Below are positions 44,649 to 52,092 of a stretch of DNA of 64,000 nt, one piece after another. The notes beneath the pieces are model-generated. The model was not told the DNA's origin. It ran no database searches and saw only the letters and a program-made list of their open reading frames with translations. The stretch lies in the NCBI GenBank assembly GCA_016125165.1, contig WGMH01000001.1, positions 1 through 64,000 on the forward strand. Direction: 5' to 3'. Within the stretch, counting starts at the first letter, position 1, and each line of letters begins with the position of its first letter. The position numbers and the translations under genes are program-made. The DNA is from Alphaproteobacteria bacterium (GTDB lineage: Bacteria > Pseudomonadota > Alphaproteobacteria > Micropepsales > Micropepsaceae).

Positions 44649-46078
44649 GCCGCCGCTTCGACGCCAATGGCGGCACGGCCGCGACGACGAAGCAACTCGC
44701 CTTCTTCTTCGCTGAACAGAATCGTTGTGAGTTCGGCCGCAACGTTGAAGCAGAGTTCGGCGATCTCTCTGCGTTCGCCCTCCTGCGTCCGCAACTCTCT
44801 GACGATGCCCTCATTGTAGCTCTTGAGGGCACTCGAGATTTCCTCATCGGCATCCTTGAGCTTGGCGCCAAAGGAGGCGGCGGAAGCGATATTCCGGCAA
44901 CCGGCAATCAGGCGCGCAAAAGCGAGCGCGCGTGCAACTTTTTCGACATCCGGTGCGCGCGAGATATCCGGCACCCGCGGACCTCCGCCATACGAACCGG
45001 ATTTCTGCGAAGCAATAGCCGCAAGAATATCGCGCGGGGCACGCTCCATGAGGGCATCCATGGCGTCACCCACGGCGCCGCGCTGCTTCATCAGCCGCTG
45101 ACCCCATTTGCCATCGCGACGCATCTCGATTTCCTTGACGATGCCATTCGATGCGCGGGCAAAGAATTTCAAATGGCCAATCAAAGCTTCGGGATCGAAC
45201 GGCGCTTGCGGCCGAGAGGCGCAAATTGCGGTCGCGCGTGCCTCAATCTCCGAAAACAGGATTTCGCCTGCCAGCCCCATATCGGTGCTGCTGATCAGCG
45301 TGTCTTGCGTCTGACGGGCCAGAATCAATGGAATGCGCAGCGCTTCCCACGGACGTTCCATGCGACGCATGGCGACAACGCCCACATAGGGCTTTGCATC
45401 CTCTGCGGCTTCGGACAGTTGATCGCAGATGACGCGAATGGCGGCCAGATGTTCTTCATTCGGCGTTGGCGCCGGTGTGGGCAGCAATTCCTGAAGCGCA
45501 ACAATCTGCGGTCCGGCGGAAATCATCGTTGCAATTTCCAGCGCATCAGCCAGAGCGGAGTCGCCTCCCAGCGCCAGACGCGCTTCCTTGCGTCCCGAGT
45601 CACTGGCAAGAGTTTCACGGATCGCCTTCGCTGCCGCGCGCCAGAAGATTTCGCAATGCTCCATCATCGCGCTCTGGCGATAGGTGAGAACAGACTCGCG
45701 GACGTTGCGCTCGAAATCTGCAAAGGCATCCGGAACCAACTGTTGCAGCCAGCGCCACAGCGGCTGAATGGTGCTGCGTGCGATAACGCCCTTCTGCTTT
45801 TCCTTCCCGGGCGACGATGTCAACAAATCCGAGAACGGTACGCAAAAGAGGCGCAGCGGCGTCGGTGTCCGCTCTGCATGTGCGTGCTGCAATTGTGGAC
45901 GCAGCCCATCGAGGATGAGATCATGCGGAAGAGACGCGCCGCCGCCAAGGCGATCCACCTCGACAGCTTTCGCGAGTTTGATGGCCACCGTCTCGGGCAA
46001 AGTGCCGAGAAAGGCCTTCAAAATCTCCATTCTCTCCGGATTCATCATCTGGTTCGCCCAATGGGCAAACGTCTTCAC
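44645..46078 (-). CDS. conserved helical protein of unknown function
   Basis: 477 residues from a GTG at 46078, nearly all predicted helix, without membrane segments or signal peptide. Repeating amphipathic blocks such as NERxxE-like VPDAFADFERNVRESVLTYRQ and DAMDALMERAPRDILAAI suggest a helical-repeat scaffold. No catalytic motif recognised. It lies between the sensor kinase gene and the CoA-transferase, whose stop codon it overlaps. A role with the neighbouring kinase is possible only from position. Confidence 0.65.
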   Translation of the reverse strand: MKTFAHWANQMMNPERMEILKAFLGTLPETVAIKLAKAVEVDRLGGGASLPHDLILDGLRPQLQHAHAERTPTPLRLFCVPFSDLLTSSPGKEKQKGVIARSTIQPLWRWLQQLVPDAFADFERNVRESVLTYRQSAMMEHCEIFWRAAAKAIRETLASDSGRKEARLALGGDSALADALEIATMISAGPQIVALQELLPTPAPTPNEEHLAAIRVICDQLSEAAEDAKPYVGVVAMRRMERPWEALRIPLILARQTQDTLISSTDMGLAGEILFSEIEARATAICASRPQAPFDPEALIGHLKFFARASNGIVKEIEMRRDGKWGQRLMKQRGAVGDAMDALMERAPRDILAAIASQKSGSYGGGPRVPDISRAPDVEKVARALAFARLIAGCRNIASAASFGAKLKDADEEISSALKSYNEGIVRELRTQEGERREIAELCFNVAAELTTILFSEEEGELLRRRGRAAIGVEAAA

Positions 46079-46156
46079 ATCGAAGAGGTTGCCCAGCCAA
46101 TCAACGCCACGTTAAACCAGCCATCGTTAATTCGGCCTTGATGAAAGTGTTAACGA

Positions 46157-47578
46157 TCAGGCAACAGCCGGCAGCCTCAGTCGAACCTCCAGCCCCCCCA
46201 TTGGGCTTGCCGCAAGTTCAACGCCTCCGCCGTAAAGCTTTGAAATATCGCTGACAATCGCCAAGCCAAGCCCCGAGCCGGGCACGGATTCGTCCAACCG
46301 CCCTCCCCGTTCGAGCACCCGGGCGCGATCTTCGGGGTGAAGGCCGGGACCATCATCCCCCACGACGAGCAGCATCCACGCGCCCTCAGCCCATGCGCGC
46401 ACGGAAATGCGCGACTTTGCCCATTTGCAGGCATTGTCGATCAGATTGCCTGCCATTTCTTCCAGGTCCTGCCGATCGCCGCGGAACACAACCGGCGCGG
46501 GGCAATCGACATCGATGAAGAGGTTCTTCTCCGCATGAATGCGACGAAGCACGCGCGCGAGATCGTCAAGTACGGCCTTGACCGGCGCGCGATTGCCCAA
46601 CACATCGAGCGCACCGGACGCCCGCGCGCGTGCAAGATAGTGATCCACCTGGCGGCGCATGGTCGTGACCTGACGCTGCACGGCATCGGCCAATGGGCCC
46701 GGCGCGGAAGATGCTTCACTCGTCAATACTGTCAGGGGTGTTTTCAGAAAATGGGCCAGATTTGAAACATGCGTCCGTGCGCGGGCCACAATTTCCGCGT
46801 TATGTTCGATCAGCGCATTGAGTTCGCTGGCCAATGGCGCGATCTCGGCAGGGAATTTGCCTTCCAACTGGCGTGCCTTGCCATCACGAATATTGGCAAG
46901 CGCTTCACGCACTTTCCGTAAGGGTTGCAGGCCAATGCGCACTTGCAGAAACACCGCTACGATAAGACCCAGTCCCAATAGGCCGAATGACCAAAGCAAC
47001 GTGCCGTTGAAGTTCGAGATCTCGTCTTCAATCTCCGACAAGTCCGCCGCAACCATGAACTGGTAGGCACGCACGTCGTTGGGATCACGCGTATCGGCGA
47101 TGGGAAACTCCACGCGCTGCTGCAATGTGCGCAAACGCTGGCCAGAAGGCCCCGTGCCACGACCCCAGATGAGCGGGCCTTCCTTCTGACTGTTTGTGAC
47201 CTTGATCGTCTGATCCCACAGGGAGCGCGAAATCTCCGTATCGGACGGCCTGATATTGGCCCTGTCGACCGGGCCGATCTGCCAATACCAGCCCGAATAG
47301 ATGCGCTCAAAGCGCGGATCCGCGAAATGGCCCTGCAAGATGACATGGCCGTCCTTGTCCGGCTCCGCAGCGGCAATCATGCCTTCAAGATCAAAGCGCA
47401 GACGGGAATCGAAATCGCCTTCCACAGAGGCGCGAAACACACCGGACAGGAGAAAGCCGCCAGCCGCCAGAGCCACCAAAGTCCAAACTGCGGCAGCGGC
47501 TATAAGACGGCTTGCAAGCGAATCAAGCCTTGGCGTGATCGCCCTGCTCAACGCTCGGATCTTCGAGGCAATAGCCAA
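46157..47578 (-). CDS. FeuQ/PhoQ-like sensor histidine kinase
   Basis: About 473 residues: TM1 (about 25-48), a periplasmic sensor of about 140 residues, TM2 (about 192-212), and a HAMP-like linker. The H box HVSNLAHFLKTPLTVLTSEA has His276; the LAH-x-LKTPL form is that of PhoQ/FeuQ kinases. ATPase boxes are NLIDNACKWAKS, GDDGPGL and GSGLGLAIVSDI. The start is uncertain: the frame opens with TTG at 47578 without an RBS and overlaps the regulator by 56 bp, and no ATG precedes TM1. Works with the upstream regulator. Confidence 0.85.
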   Translation of the reverse strand: MAIASKIRALSRAITPRLDSLASRLIAAAAVWTLVALAAGGFLLSGVFRASVEGDFDSRLRFDLEGMIAAAEPDKDGHVILQGHFADPRFERIYSGWYWQIGPVDRANIRPSDTEISRSLWDQTIKVTNSQKEGPLIWGRGTGPSGQRLRTLQQRVEFPIADTRDPNDVRAYQFMVAADLSEIEDEISNFNGTLLWSFGLLGLGLIVAVFLQVRIGLQPLRKVREALANIRDGKARQLEGKFPAEIAPLASELNALIEHNAEIVARARTHVSNLAHFLKTPLTVLTSEASSAPGPLADAVQRQVTTMRRQVDHYLARARASGALDVLGNRAPVKAVLDDLARVLRRIHAEKNLFIDVDCPAPVVFRGDRQDLEEMAGNLIDNACKWAKSRISVRAWAEGAWMLLVVGDDGPGLHPEDRARVLERGGRLDESVPGSGLGLAIVSDISKLYGGGVELAASPMGGLEVRLRLPAVA

Positions 47579-48212
47579 GGCCGCGCACCGTTTGAATCAG
47601 ATTGGCGTCGAGCTTCTTGCGCAGGCGCCCGACAAATACCTCGATCGTGTTCGAATCGCGGTCGAAATCCTGATCGTACAGATGTTCTACCAGTTCGGTG
47701 CGCGACACCACCTTGCCGCGGTGATGCGCAAGGTAGGACAGCAACCGGTATTCGAGACTGGTCAGTTTTACGGGATTGCCGTCGAGCGTGACGCGCGACG
47801 CCCGTGTGTCGATACGCAGGGGACCGATCTCGATTTCCGATGTCGCGAGGCCCGCCGCGCGACGCAGCAGTGCGCGCACCCGGGCAAGGAGTTCTTCGGT
47901 ATAGAACGGCTTGGCGAGATAGTCGTCCGCCCCTGCATCAAATCCCGCGACCTTGTCGCTCCAGCGATCGCGCGCGGTAAGAATGAGAACAGGCATGGAG
48001 CGGCCATCCTTGCGCCATTTCTCCAGCACCCGCACGCCATCCATCTTGGGAAGTCCCAGATCAAGGATCACCACATCGTATGGCTCGGTATCGCCCAGAA
48101 AGTGCCCCTCTTCGCCGTCGCTGGCGGTATCGACCACATAACCTGCATCAGTCAGCGACTTTTTGAGAAGCCGCTGAAGATCTCCGTCGTCTTCAACCAG
48201 AAGAATGCGCAT
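47523..48212 (-). CDS. FeuP/PhoP-like OmpR-family response regulator
   Basis: 229 residues. Receiver with VEDD, Asp51 in VVILDLGLPKMDG and LAKPFY; C-terminal winged helix (LTSLEYRLLSYLAHHRGKVV ... NTIEVFVGRLRKKLD). Closest in form to PhoP/FeuP of rhizobia and Brucella. Encoded 12 bp after a PepSY-like periplasmic protein and overlapping the kinase, so all three genes form one unit. Confidence 0.92.
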   Translation of the reverse strand: MRILLVEDDGDLQRLLKKSLTDAGYVVDTASDGEEGHFLGDTEPYDVVILDLGLPKMDGVRVLEKWRKDGRSMPVLILTARDRWSDKVAGFDAGADDYLAKPFYTEELLARVRALLRRAAGLATSEIEIGPLRIDTRASRVTLDGNPVKLTSLEYRLLSYLAHHRGKVVSRTELVEHLYDQDFDRDSNTIEVFVGRLRKKLDANLIQTVRGLGYCLEDPSVEQGDHAKA

Positions 48213-48224
48213 GGTCCCCCGTCG

Positions 48225-48839
48225 TCAGTCGTCGCGGCCGTGATGCCGTTTGCCGGATTGTCTTTCGCTTCTGTTCCAGTTCGGGCGATCATCGCTGTTG
48301 CGCCGCTGCTCGCGATCAAAGCGCGGGCGATTACGACGGGCATCGTCGAACCGCGAATGCTCATCGTCGCGGTCGCCGAAGTTCTGGCCATCGCGGTCAT
48401 GGTTTTTCCGGCGGTTCCGGCGTTGGTCGTCGTTATCACGATCGCGGGAATTGCGATTGTAGATATCCTCGCGCTCCTGGCGGGGGTAATCCCGAAAATC
48501 GGCAGGTCTTCGTTCATCATCGCGATCACGGAAGTTCTGCTGCCGCCCGCTGCGCTCCTGACCGAGCACGCGACCGGTGCGCGCATCGGTGTTCAACCAG
48601 ATAACGCGCCCTTCCGGTGTCATCCACTTTATGCGGTAGCGATAGCCGCCATTGCCGTCCGGAAATGGCCCTTCGGCATCGTAGAAGCGACCAGGGTGCG
48701 AGCGTCCCACCTGCGATATGATTTGATCCAGAGCCTGCACGTCACCCGAACGCACATGCTCGCGCCGGCCTTGCGCCAGCGCGTCACCGCCAACCAAGGC
48801 GAAAAGTGCGCAGAGCACGAGCAGAACCACCTTACGCAT
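48225..48839 (-). CDS. exported PepSY-like protein with Arg/Asp/Asn-rich tail
   Basis: 204 residues: signal peptide (cleavage about after DALA), a PepSY-like domain of about 70 residues (ALDQIISQVGRSHPGRFYDAEG ... YRIKWMTPEGRVIWLNTDARTG), then about 105 residues almost entirely of Arg, Asp, Asn and Glu, probably disordered and polyampholytic. Position upstream of feuPQ-like genes parallels FeuN, a periplasmic inhibitor of FeuQ in Sinorhizobium, though the sequence is not recognisably FeuN. Could modulate the kinase or buffer metals. Confidence 0.75.
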   Translation of the reverse strand: MRKVVLLVLCALFALVGGDALAQGRREHVRSGDVQALDQIISQVGRSHPGRFYDAEGPFPDGNGGYRYRIKWMTPEGRVIWLNTDARTGRVLGQERSGRQQNFRDRDDERRPADFRDYPRQEREDIYNRNSRDRDNDDQRRNRRKNHDRDGQNFGDRDDEHSRFDDARRNRPRFDREQRRNSDDRPNWNRSERQSGKRHHGRDD

Positions 48840-49009
48840 GGCCCGTTCCTAGCCCTTTTTCCATGAACCGCCGATGAACGCCCCATCCAGAGTGCGTTCA
48901 GACCCCTTCTGCCAGATTGCGCCTCAACAGGAACCGACCCGGTTCAAACGAATTAACGATAGGGGTCCATCGCCAGATTGGCGAGACCCTTGGAACAACG
49001 GAGGCCAAA

Positions 49010-49354
49010 ATGACCAAGCTGAAAGCAATCCTGACGGGTGCGGCTGTCGGTCTGGCGCTGGTTGCCAGCACGGGCGCGAATGCCCGCGATCGTGACCATG
49101 ACGGCTGGCGCGACAACAGCTGGCACGAACGCCACGACCATGATGGTTATCGCGATGCCCGCCCCCATCGCCACTATGTTGGACGCGATCGCGTGTGGCG
49201 CGAACTGAATCGCCATCATTACCGGCATGTGGGCAATCCCTACTGGTATCGCGGACACTATGTTGTGCGCGCCTATGACCGCCGTGGCCGCCTCGGCTTC
49301 GTGCGGGTGGATCCTTACACGGGCTCCTACATCAGCTTCGCTATCCGGCTCTAG
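49010..49354 (+). CDS. small secreted His/Arg/Tyr-rich protein
   Basis: 114 residues from the ATG at 49010 with GGAGG five bases upstream. Signal peptide MTKLKAILTGAAVGLALVAS with cleavage near GANA, then a stretch very rich in His, Arg, Asp, Tyr and Trp (DHDGWRDNSWHERHDHDG), ending in a PepSY/RcnB-like strand pair (RGRLGFVRVDPYTGSYISF). RcnB-type proteins modulate periplasmic nickel/cobalt; the His content fits metal binding. Divergent from the PepSY-like gene, which also ends in a charged tail; a shared 170 bp promoter region is likely regulated by the FeuPQ-like system. Confidence 0.72.
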   Translation: MTKLKAILTGAAVGLALVASTGANARDRDHDGWRDNSWHERHDHDGYRDARPHRHYVGRDRVWRELNRHHYRHVGNPYWYRGHYVVRAYDRRGRLGFVRVDPYTGSYISFAIRL

Positions 49355-49422
49355 CCCGGTGCGATCTTGAAGCGGCCGGTGGCGTAAAGCCCCTCCACGT
49401 ACACCGGTTGCTGTCAAGCGAG

Positions 49423-49451
49423 AGCCCGCACGGAGTTGCTCCGTGCGGGCT
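49423..49451 (+). terminator. strong intrinsic terminator-type hairpin
   Basis: Perfect 13 bp stem (AGCCCGCACGGAG / CTCCGTGCGGGCT) with a TTG loop, followed on the + strand by TTCTCAATTT. It lies 69 bp after the secreted protein gene and 18 bp before the stop of the convergent DNA-binding protein gene, so it can terminate the + strand transcript and probably acts bidirectionally. Confidence 0.8.
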
Positions 49452-49468
49452 TCTCAATTTGCGACGAG

Positions 49469-50395
49469 CTAGTCAACGCTATCGAGAGCCCCATAATCGA
49501 ATCCCAGGCGCCTGAGATCGCCAAGCATCTGCATGAAACGGCTTGTGACCGCCGCCCCCGCCTCGTGCAATCGCCCATCACGCGGCGAAACCGTAGGATT
49601 GATGACGCCCCGGCCGCGCACCCTTATCAGGTCCCTGTCAGCGACCATCGCCAAAACATGGCGACGCACAGTTTCGCGCGGCACCCCAGTAATTGCGGAC
49701 ACTTCCAGATTCGTGACAGGCAAACGCAAATCGTCTGGCGGGGATTGCGCCAAAGTTGCGTACTTCCAAGCTCCTTCCCGATCATGCGTATAGGGACGCG
49801 CGTTTGCCCACATGATCGCGGAAAAGACATAGGCTCGCAGCATGTCGCCATCGTGTGGTGGCGCGCCGCTTTCAACAAGCCGCAGCAGAAAATCGAAAAT
49901 AACATGTTGGACGGCAGGGTCTGTCGCCATAAGCCGGCCACCAGTGCTCCCACCCGCAACATCCAGCCCAATGGCGCGCAAATCCCGCAACATGCGCAAG
50001 AAGCCCAGCGACGTTGCCGCCGCAAACTCCACAAACTGAGGACTCTGTGTTGCCGCCTCGGTGACCACATAACCCAGGTTGCGCTGGCGCGCGCACAATC
50101 CGAGTGTCACGAGCCGGGAAACGTGCCGCCGCACCGTTTCCTTTGGTTGGTCGAGTGACTGTGCCAGCGACCCTATCGAAACAGGCTTCTGAGAATTTTC
50201 CGGCATCATCGCGTCCGTGCCCAGACGCACAAGCTCTGCAAATCGCGGGCGGTTCGCCTGCGCAATCGCCAGAAATATTACACCCCGAACCGGATTGCCC
50301 TCGTGCCAGCGTACGAGGGCCGGAATCGCCTGCATCATGAACTCCAGCATGATGCGCGTCACAAGACGGTGTGGCGTATTCCCAGGTGCGCTCAT
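49469..50395 (-). CDS. internally duplicated winged-helix DNA-binding protein
   Basis: 308 residues made of two homologous halves. Each half has an N-terminal helical segment (RGVIFLAIAQANRP near 37; RAYVFSAIMWANARP near 187), a winged helix with the recognition helix (QPKETVRRHVSRLV near 83; VPRETVRRHVLAMV near 238) and a closing helix (FLRMLRDLRAIGLD near 132; FMQMLGDLRRLGFD near 287). The helix-turn-helix resembles MarR/GntR-type regulators. A single-chain pseudo-dimer would recognise an asymmetric or direct-repeat site. Function unknown. Confidence 0.78.
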   Translation of the reverse strand: MSAPGNTPHRLVTRIMLEFMMQAIPALVRWHEGNPVRGVIFLAIAQANRPRFAELVRLGTDAMMPENSQKPVSIGSLAQSLDQPKETVRRHVSRLVTLGLCARQRNLGYVVTEAATQSPQFVEFAAATSLGFLRMLRDLRAIGLDVAGGSTGGRLMATDPAVQHVIFDFLLRLVESGAPPHDGDMLRAYVFSAIMWANARPYTHDREGAWKYATLAQSPPDDLRLPVTNLEVSAITGVPRETVRRHVLAMVADRDLIRVRGRGVINPTVSPRDGRLHEAGAAVTSRFMQMLGDLRRLGFDYGALDSVD

Positions 50396-50477
50396 TTCGG
50401 GCTGGTGGATCGCAGGTGAGATGCCGATTTCATGGCAATTCTCCGCAGCATTTCCATCCCGTCAATTCGCTTCCGCA

Positions 50478-51152
50478 TCAAGCGGATTGCCGCCATGTGA
50501 CATATTCGGCGATCGGCGCCCGCTCGCTGATCAGACTGTTCACAGGCGCGGTATCATCAGCATGGCCGATTGCCATGCCGCAAAAGACGATCTCATTGGC
50601 GGGCACTTCAAGATATTCCCGGATTACAGAGTGATGCACGGCCCATGCTTCCTGCGGACATGTATGGAGCCCATGTTCGCGGGCCAGAAGCATGATCGAC
50701 TGCATATACATGCCAAGGTCCGCCCATTGGCCCTGCTGCATCTGCCGGTCCATCGTGAAGATGAGGCCCGCAGGCGCACCGAAGAACTCCCAATTCCCCG
50801 AGAAGAATTTGAGGCGCGCCATCTTGTCTTCGCGCGGGATTCCCATGGTGGCATACATGGCTTCACCAATGCGGAAGCGGCGCGACTTGTACGGTTCTGT
50901 GAGCTCCGGCGGATAGATATGATACTCCGGTGTTTCGCCCATCGGACTTGTTTTGCGCTTCTCCGCCACGCGGCGCACCAGTTCGTTGCGCGCATCTCCC
51001 AACAGAACGTGAACGCGCCACGGCTGAAGATTGCCGCCCGAAGGCGAGCGTGCCGCCGTTTCCAGAATCACTTTCAGCGTTTCCGCCGATACCGGATCTG
51101 TTTTGAAGGCACGGACGGTTTTTCGTGTATGCAGCGCTTCGGAGACTTTCAT
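50478..51152 (-). CDS. nitroreductase family protein
   Basis: 224-residue FMN-dependent NAD(P)H oxidoreductase. RKTVRAFKTDPVSAETL (FMN phosphate Arg) is near residue 10, ARSPSGGNLQPWRVHVL near 33, and GLHTCPQEAWAVH near 160 is typical of the NfnB/BluB-like group. The ATG at 51152 is chosen because GAGGA then has normal spacing; an ATG two codons earlier abuts the RBS. Reduces nitroaromatics or quinones; physiological substrate unknown. Confidence 0.9.
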   Translation of the reverse strand: MKVSEALHTRKTVRAFKTDPVSAETLKVILETAARSPSGGNLQPWRVHVLLGDARNELVRRVAEKRKTSPMGETPEYHIYPPELTEPYKSRRFRIGEAMYATMGIPREDKMARLKFFSGNWEFFGAPAGLIFTMDRQMQQGQWADLGMYMQSIMLLAREHGLHTCPQEAWAVHHSVIREYLEVPANEIVFCGMAIGHADDTAPVNSLISERAPIAEYVTWRQSA

Positions 51153-51203
51153 GGTCATTCCTCGATGGCGGATGCGCATTGAAGGCAGGCGACAGTGCAT
51201 CCG

Positions 51204-51689
51204 TCAACGCAAGGCGGGCTTGCGTGGCGCGCGGTCGCCGAACCACCACACGATTGCCGTTACGGCAGCAAAGACCAGACTGTCAGCGACATAGGCCCGG
51301 TCGATATCGCCGGGGTCCATGGCGAAGAATGCGCAGGCGAGGAACAATGCCAGACCGAGCGTGAGCGCCGGCCTTGTAAGCGCACGCACGGCATTCACCC
51401 AGGGATAAGAATTTGCAACACCGCCTTCAGCAGACACCGACGCCGTCAATCCGCCCCAGGAGCCCTGGCTCTGCGCGATCTGCATTTCCTGTTCGGTTTC
51501 GGCGGCCTTCGCCTGCATCTGCAGCCTGAGCAGATCGGTTTCATGGCTCCATTTTGCCTGTTCCTGCGTGAATGCCTGCCTGACCTCATAGATACCGACG
51601 ATCTTTGTCGCGACGTTTCCGAGAAGGCCGAACAGCCCACCACCAAACGCCGAAGCGCCGGTGCCTAAAAGAGTCCCAAGGATATCCAT
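51204..51689 (-). CDS. phage/GTA holin-like membrane protein
   Basis: 161 residues: a glycine-rich amphipathic N-terminus (GTLLGTGASAFGGGLFGLLG), a charged coiled-coil middle (about 30-75, rich in Gln/Glu) and two hydrophobic helices at the C-terminus (TLGLALFLACAFFAM and ADSLVFAAVTAIVWWF). The layout fits the holin-of-3TMs family used for gene-transfer-agent release. The start at 51689 overlaps the peptidase gene by 25 bp, as lysis genes often do. Confidence 0.65.
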   Translation of the reverse strand: MDILGTLLGTGASAFGGGLFGLLGNVATKIVGIYEVRQAFTQEQAKWSHETDLLRLQMQAKAAETEQEMQIAQSQGSWGGLTASVSAEGGVANSYPWVNAVRALTRPALTLGLALFLACAFFAMDPGDIDRAYVADSLVFAAVTAIVWWFGDRAPRKPALR

Positions 51690-52087
51690 TTGGCCTTGCT
51701 CCTTTCGCCATAGAACCAGTGCGCGGGACGCCCCCGCGTATCGAGATGCAGAAATGTCTGGCCGAAGCCGAAGCCGGTGAAGCCGATGCGGCGTGCTTCC
51801 TTTGCGAGGCGGGCGGCGTCGAGCCCGGCAAGCGAGACATCGCATGCCAGGTGCTTGTGCATAGAAAGTGGTGCACCGCCGATGCGCGCGTTGTGAAGCG
51901 CGCAGCGATGGCCCGAATTGATGCGCAGCGGCGCGTTCATGGCGACGCGGAGCCTCTCGATGGCATCGAGCGCTTCCGCCCAGATGCAGAGATCGCCGCA
52001 ACAGGGGCAGGCGATCTCGGCCGGAACGAAGTGCGGCCAGCGTCCGGCATCCCAGGCAGGATGGTCTGCAAGATTCGCAATCTGCAT
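51665..52087 (-). CDS. M15-family peptidase (phage endolysin-type)
   Basis: 140 residues starting MQIANLADHPAW. The M15_3 (D-Ala-D-Ala carboxypeptidase-like) zinc site is visible as SGHRCALHN near 58 and the late FLHLDTRG near 112, with SMHKHLACDV between them. An extra CPCCGD cysteine cluster near 27 is common in this phage/GTA group. It would cut cell-wall peptides for particle release together with the adjacent holin-like protein. Begins 6 bp after the fusion gene ends. Confidence 0.82.
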   Translation of the reverse strand: MQIANLADHPAWDAGRWPHFVPAEIACPCCGDLCIWAEALDAIERLRVAMNAPLRINSGHRCALHNARIGGAPLSMHKHLACDVSLAGLDAARLAKEARRIGFTGFGFGQTFLHLDTRGRPAHWFYGERSKAKWISLGLF

Positions 52088-52092
52088 GACCG

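Noticed and set aside
48225-48560. Possible DNA repeat or CRISPR-like array in the charged tail
   Set aside because: The repetition is of Arg/Asp/Asn codons in a coding tail without regular spacing or conserved units.
47301-48866. 521-codon frame antisense to the regulator and PepSY-like genes
   Set aside because: No RBS or motif; both minus-strand genes are well supported.
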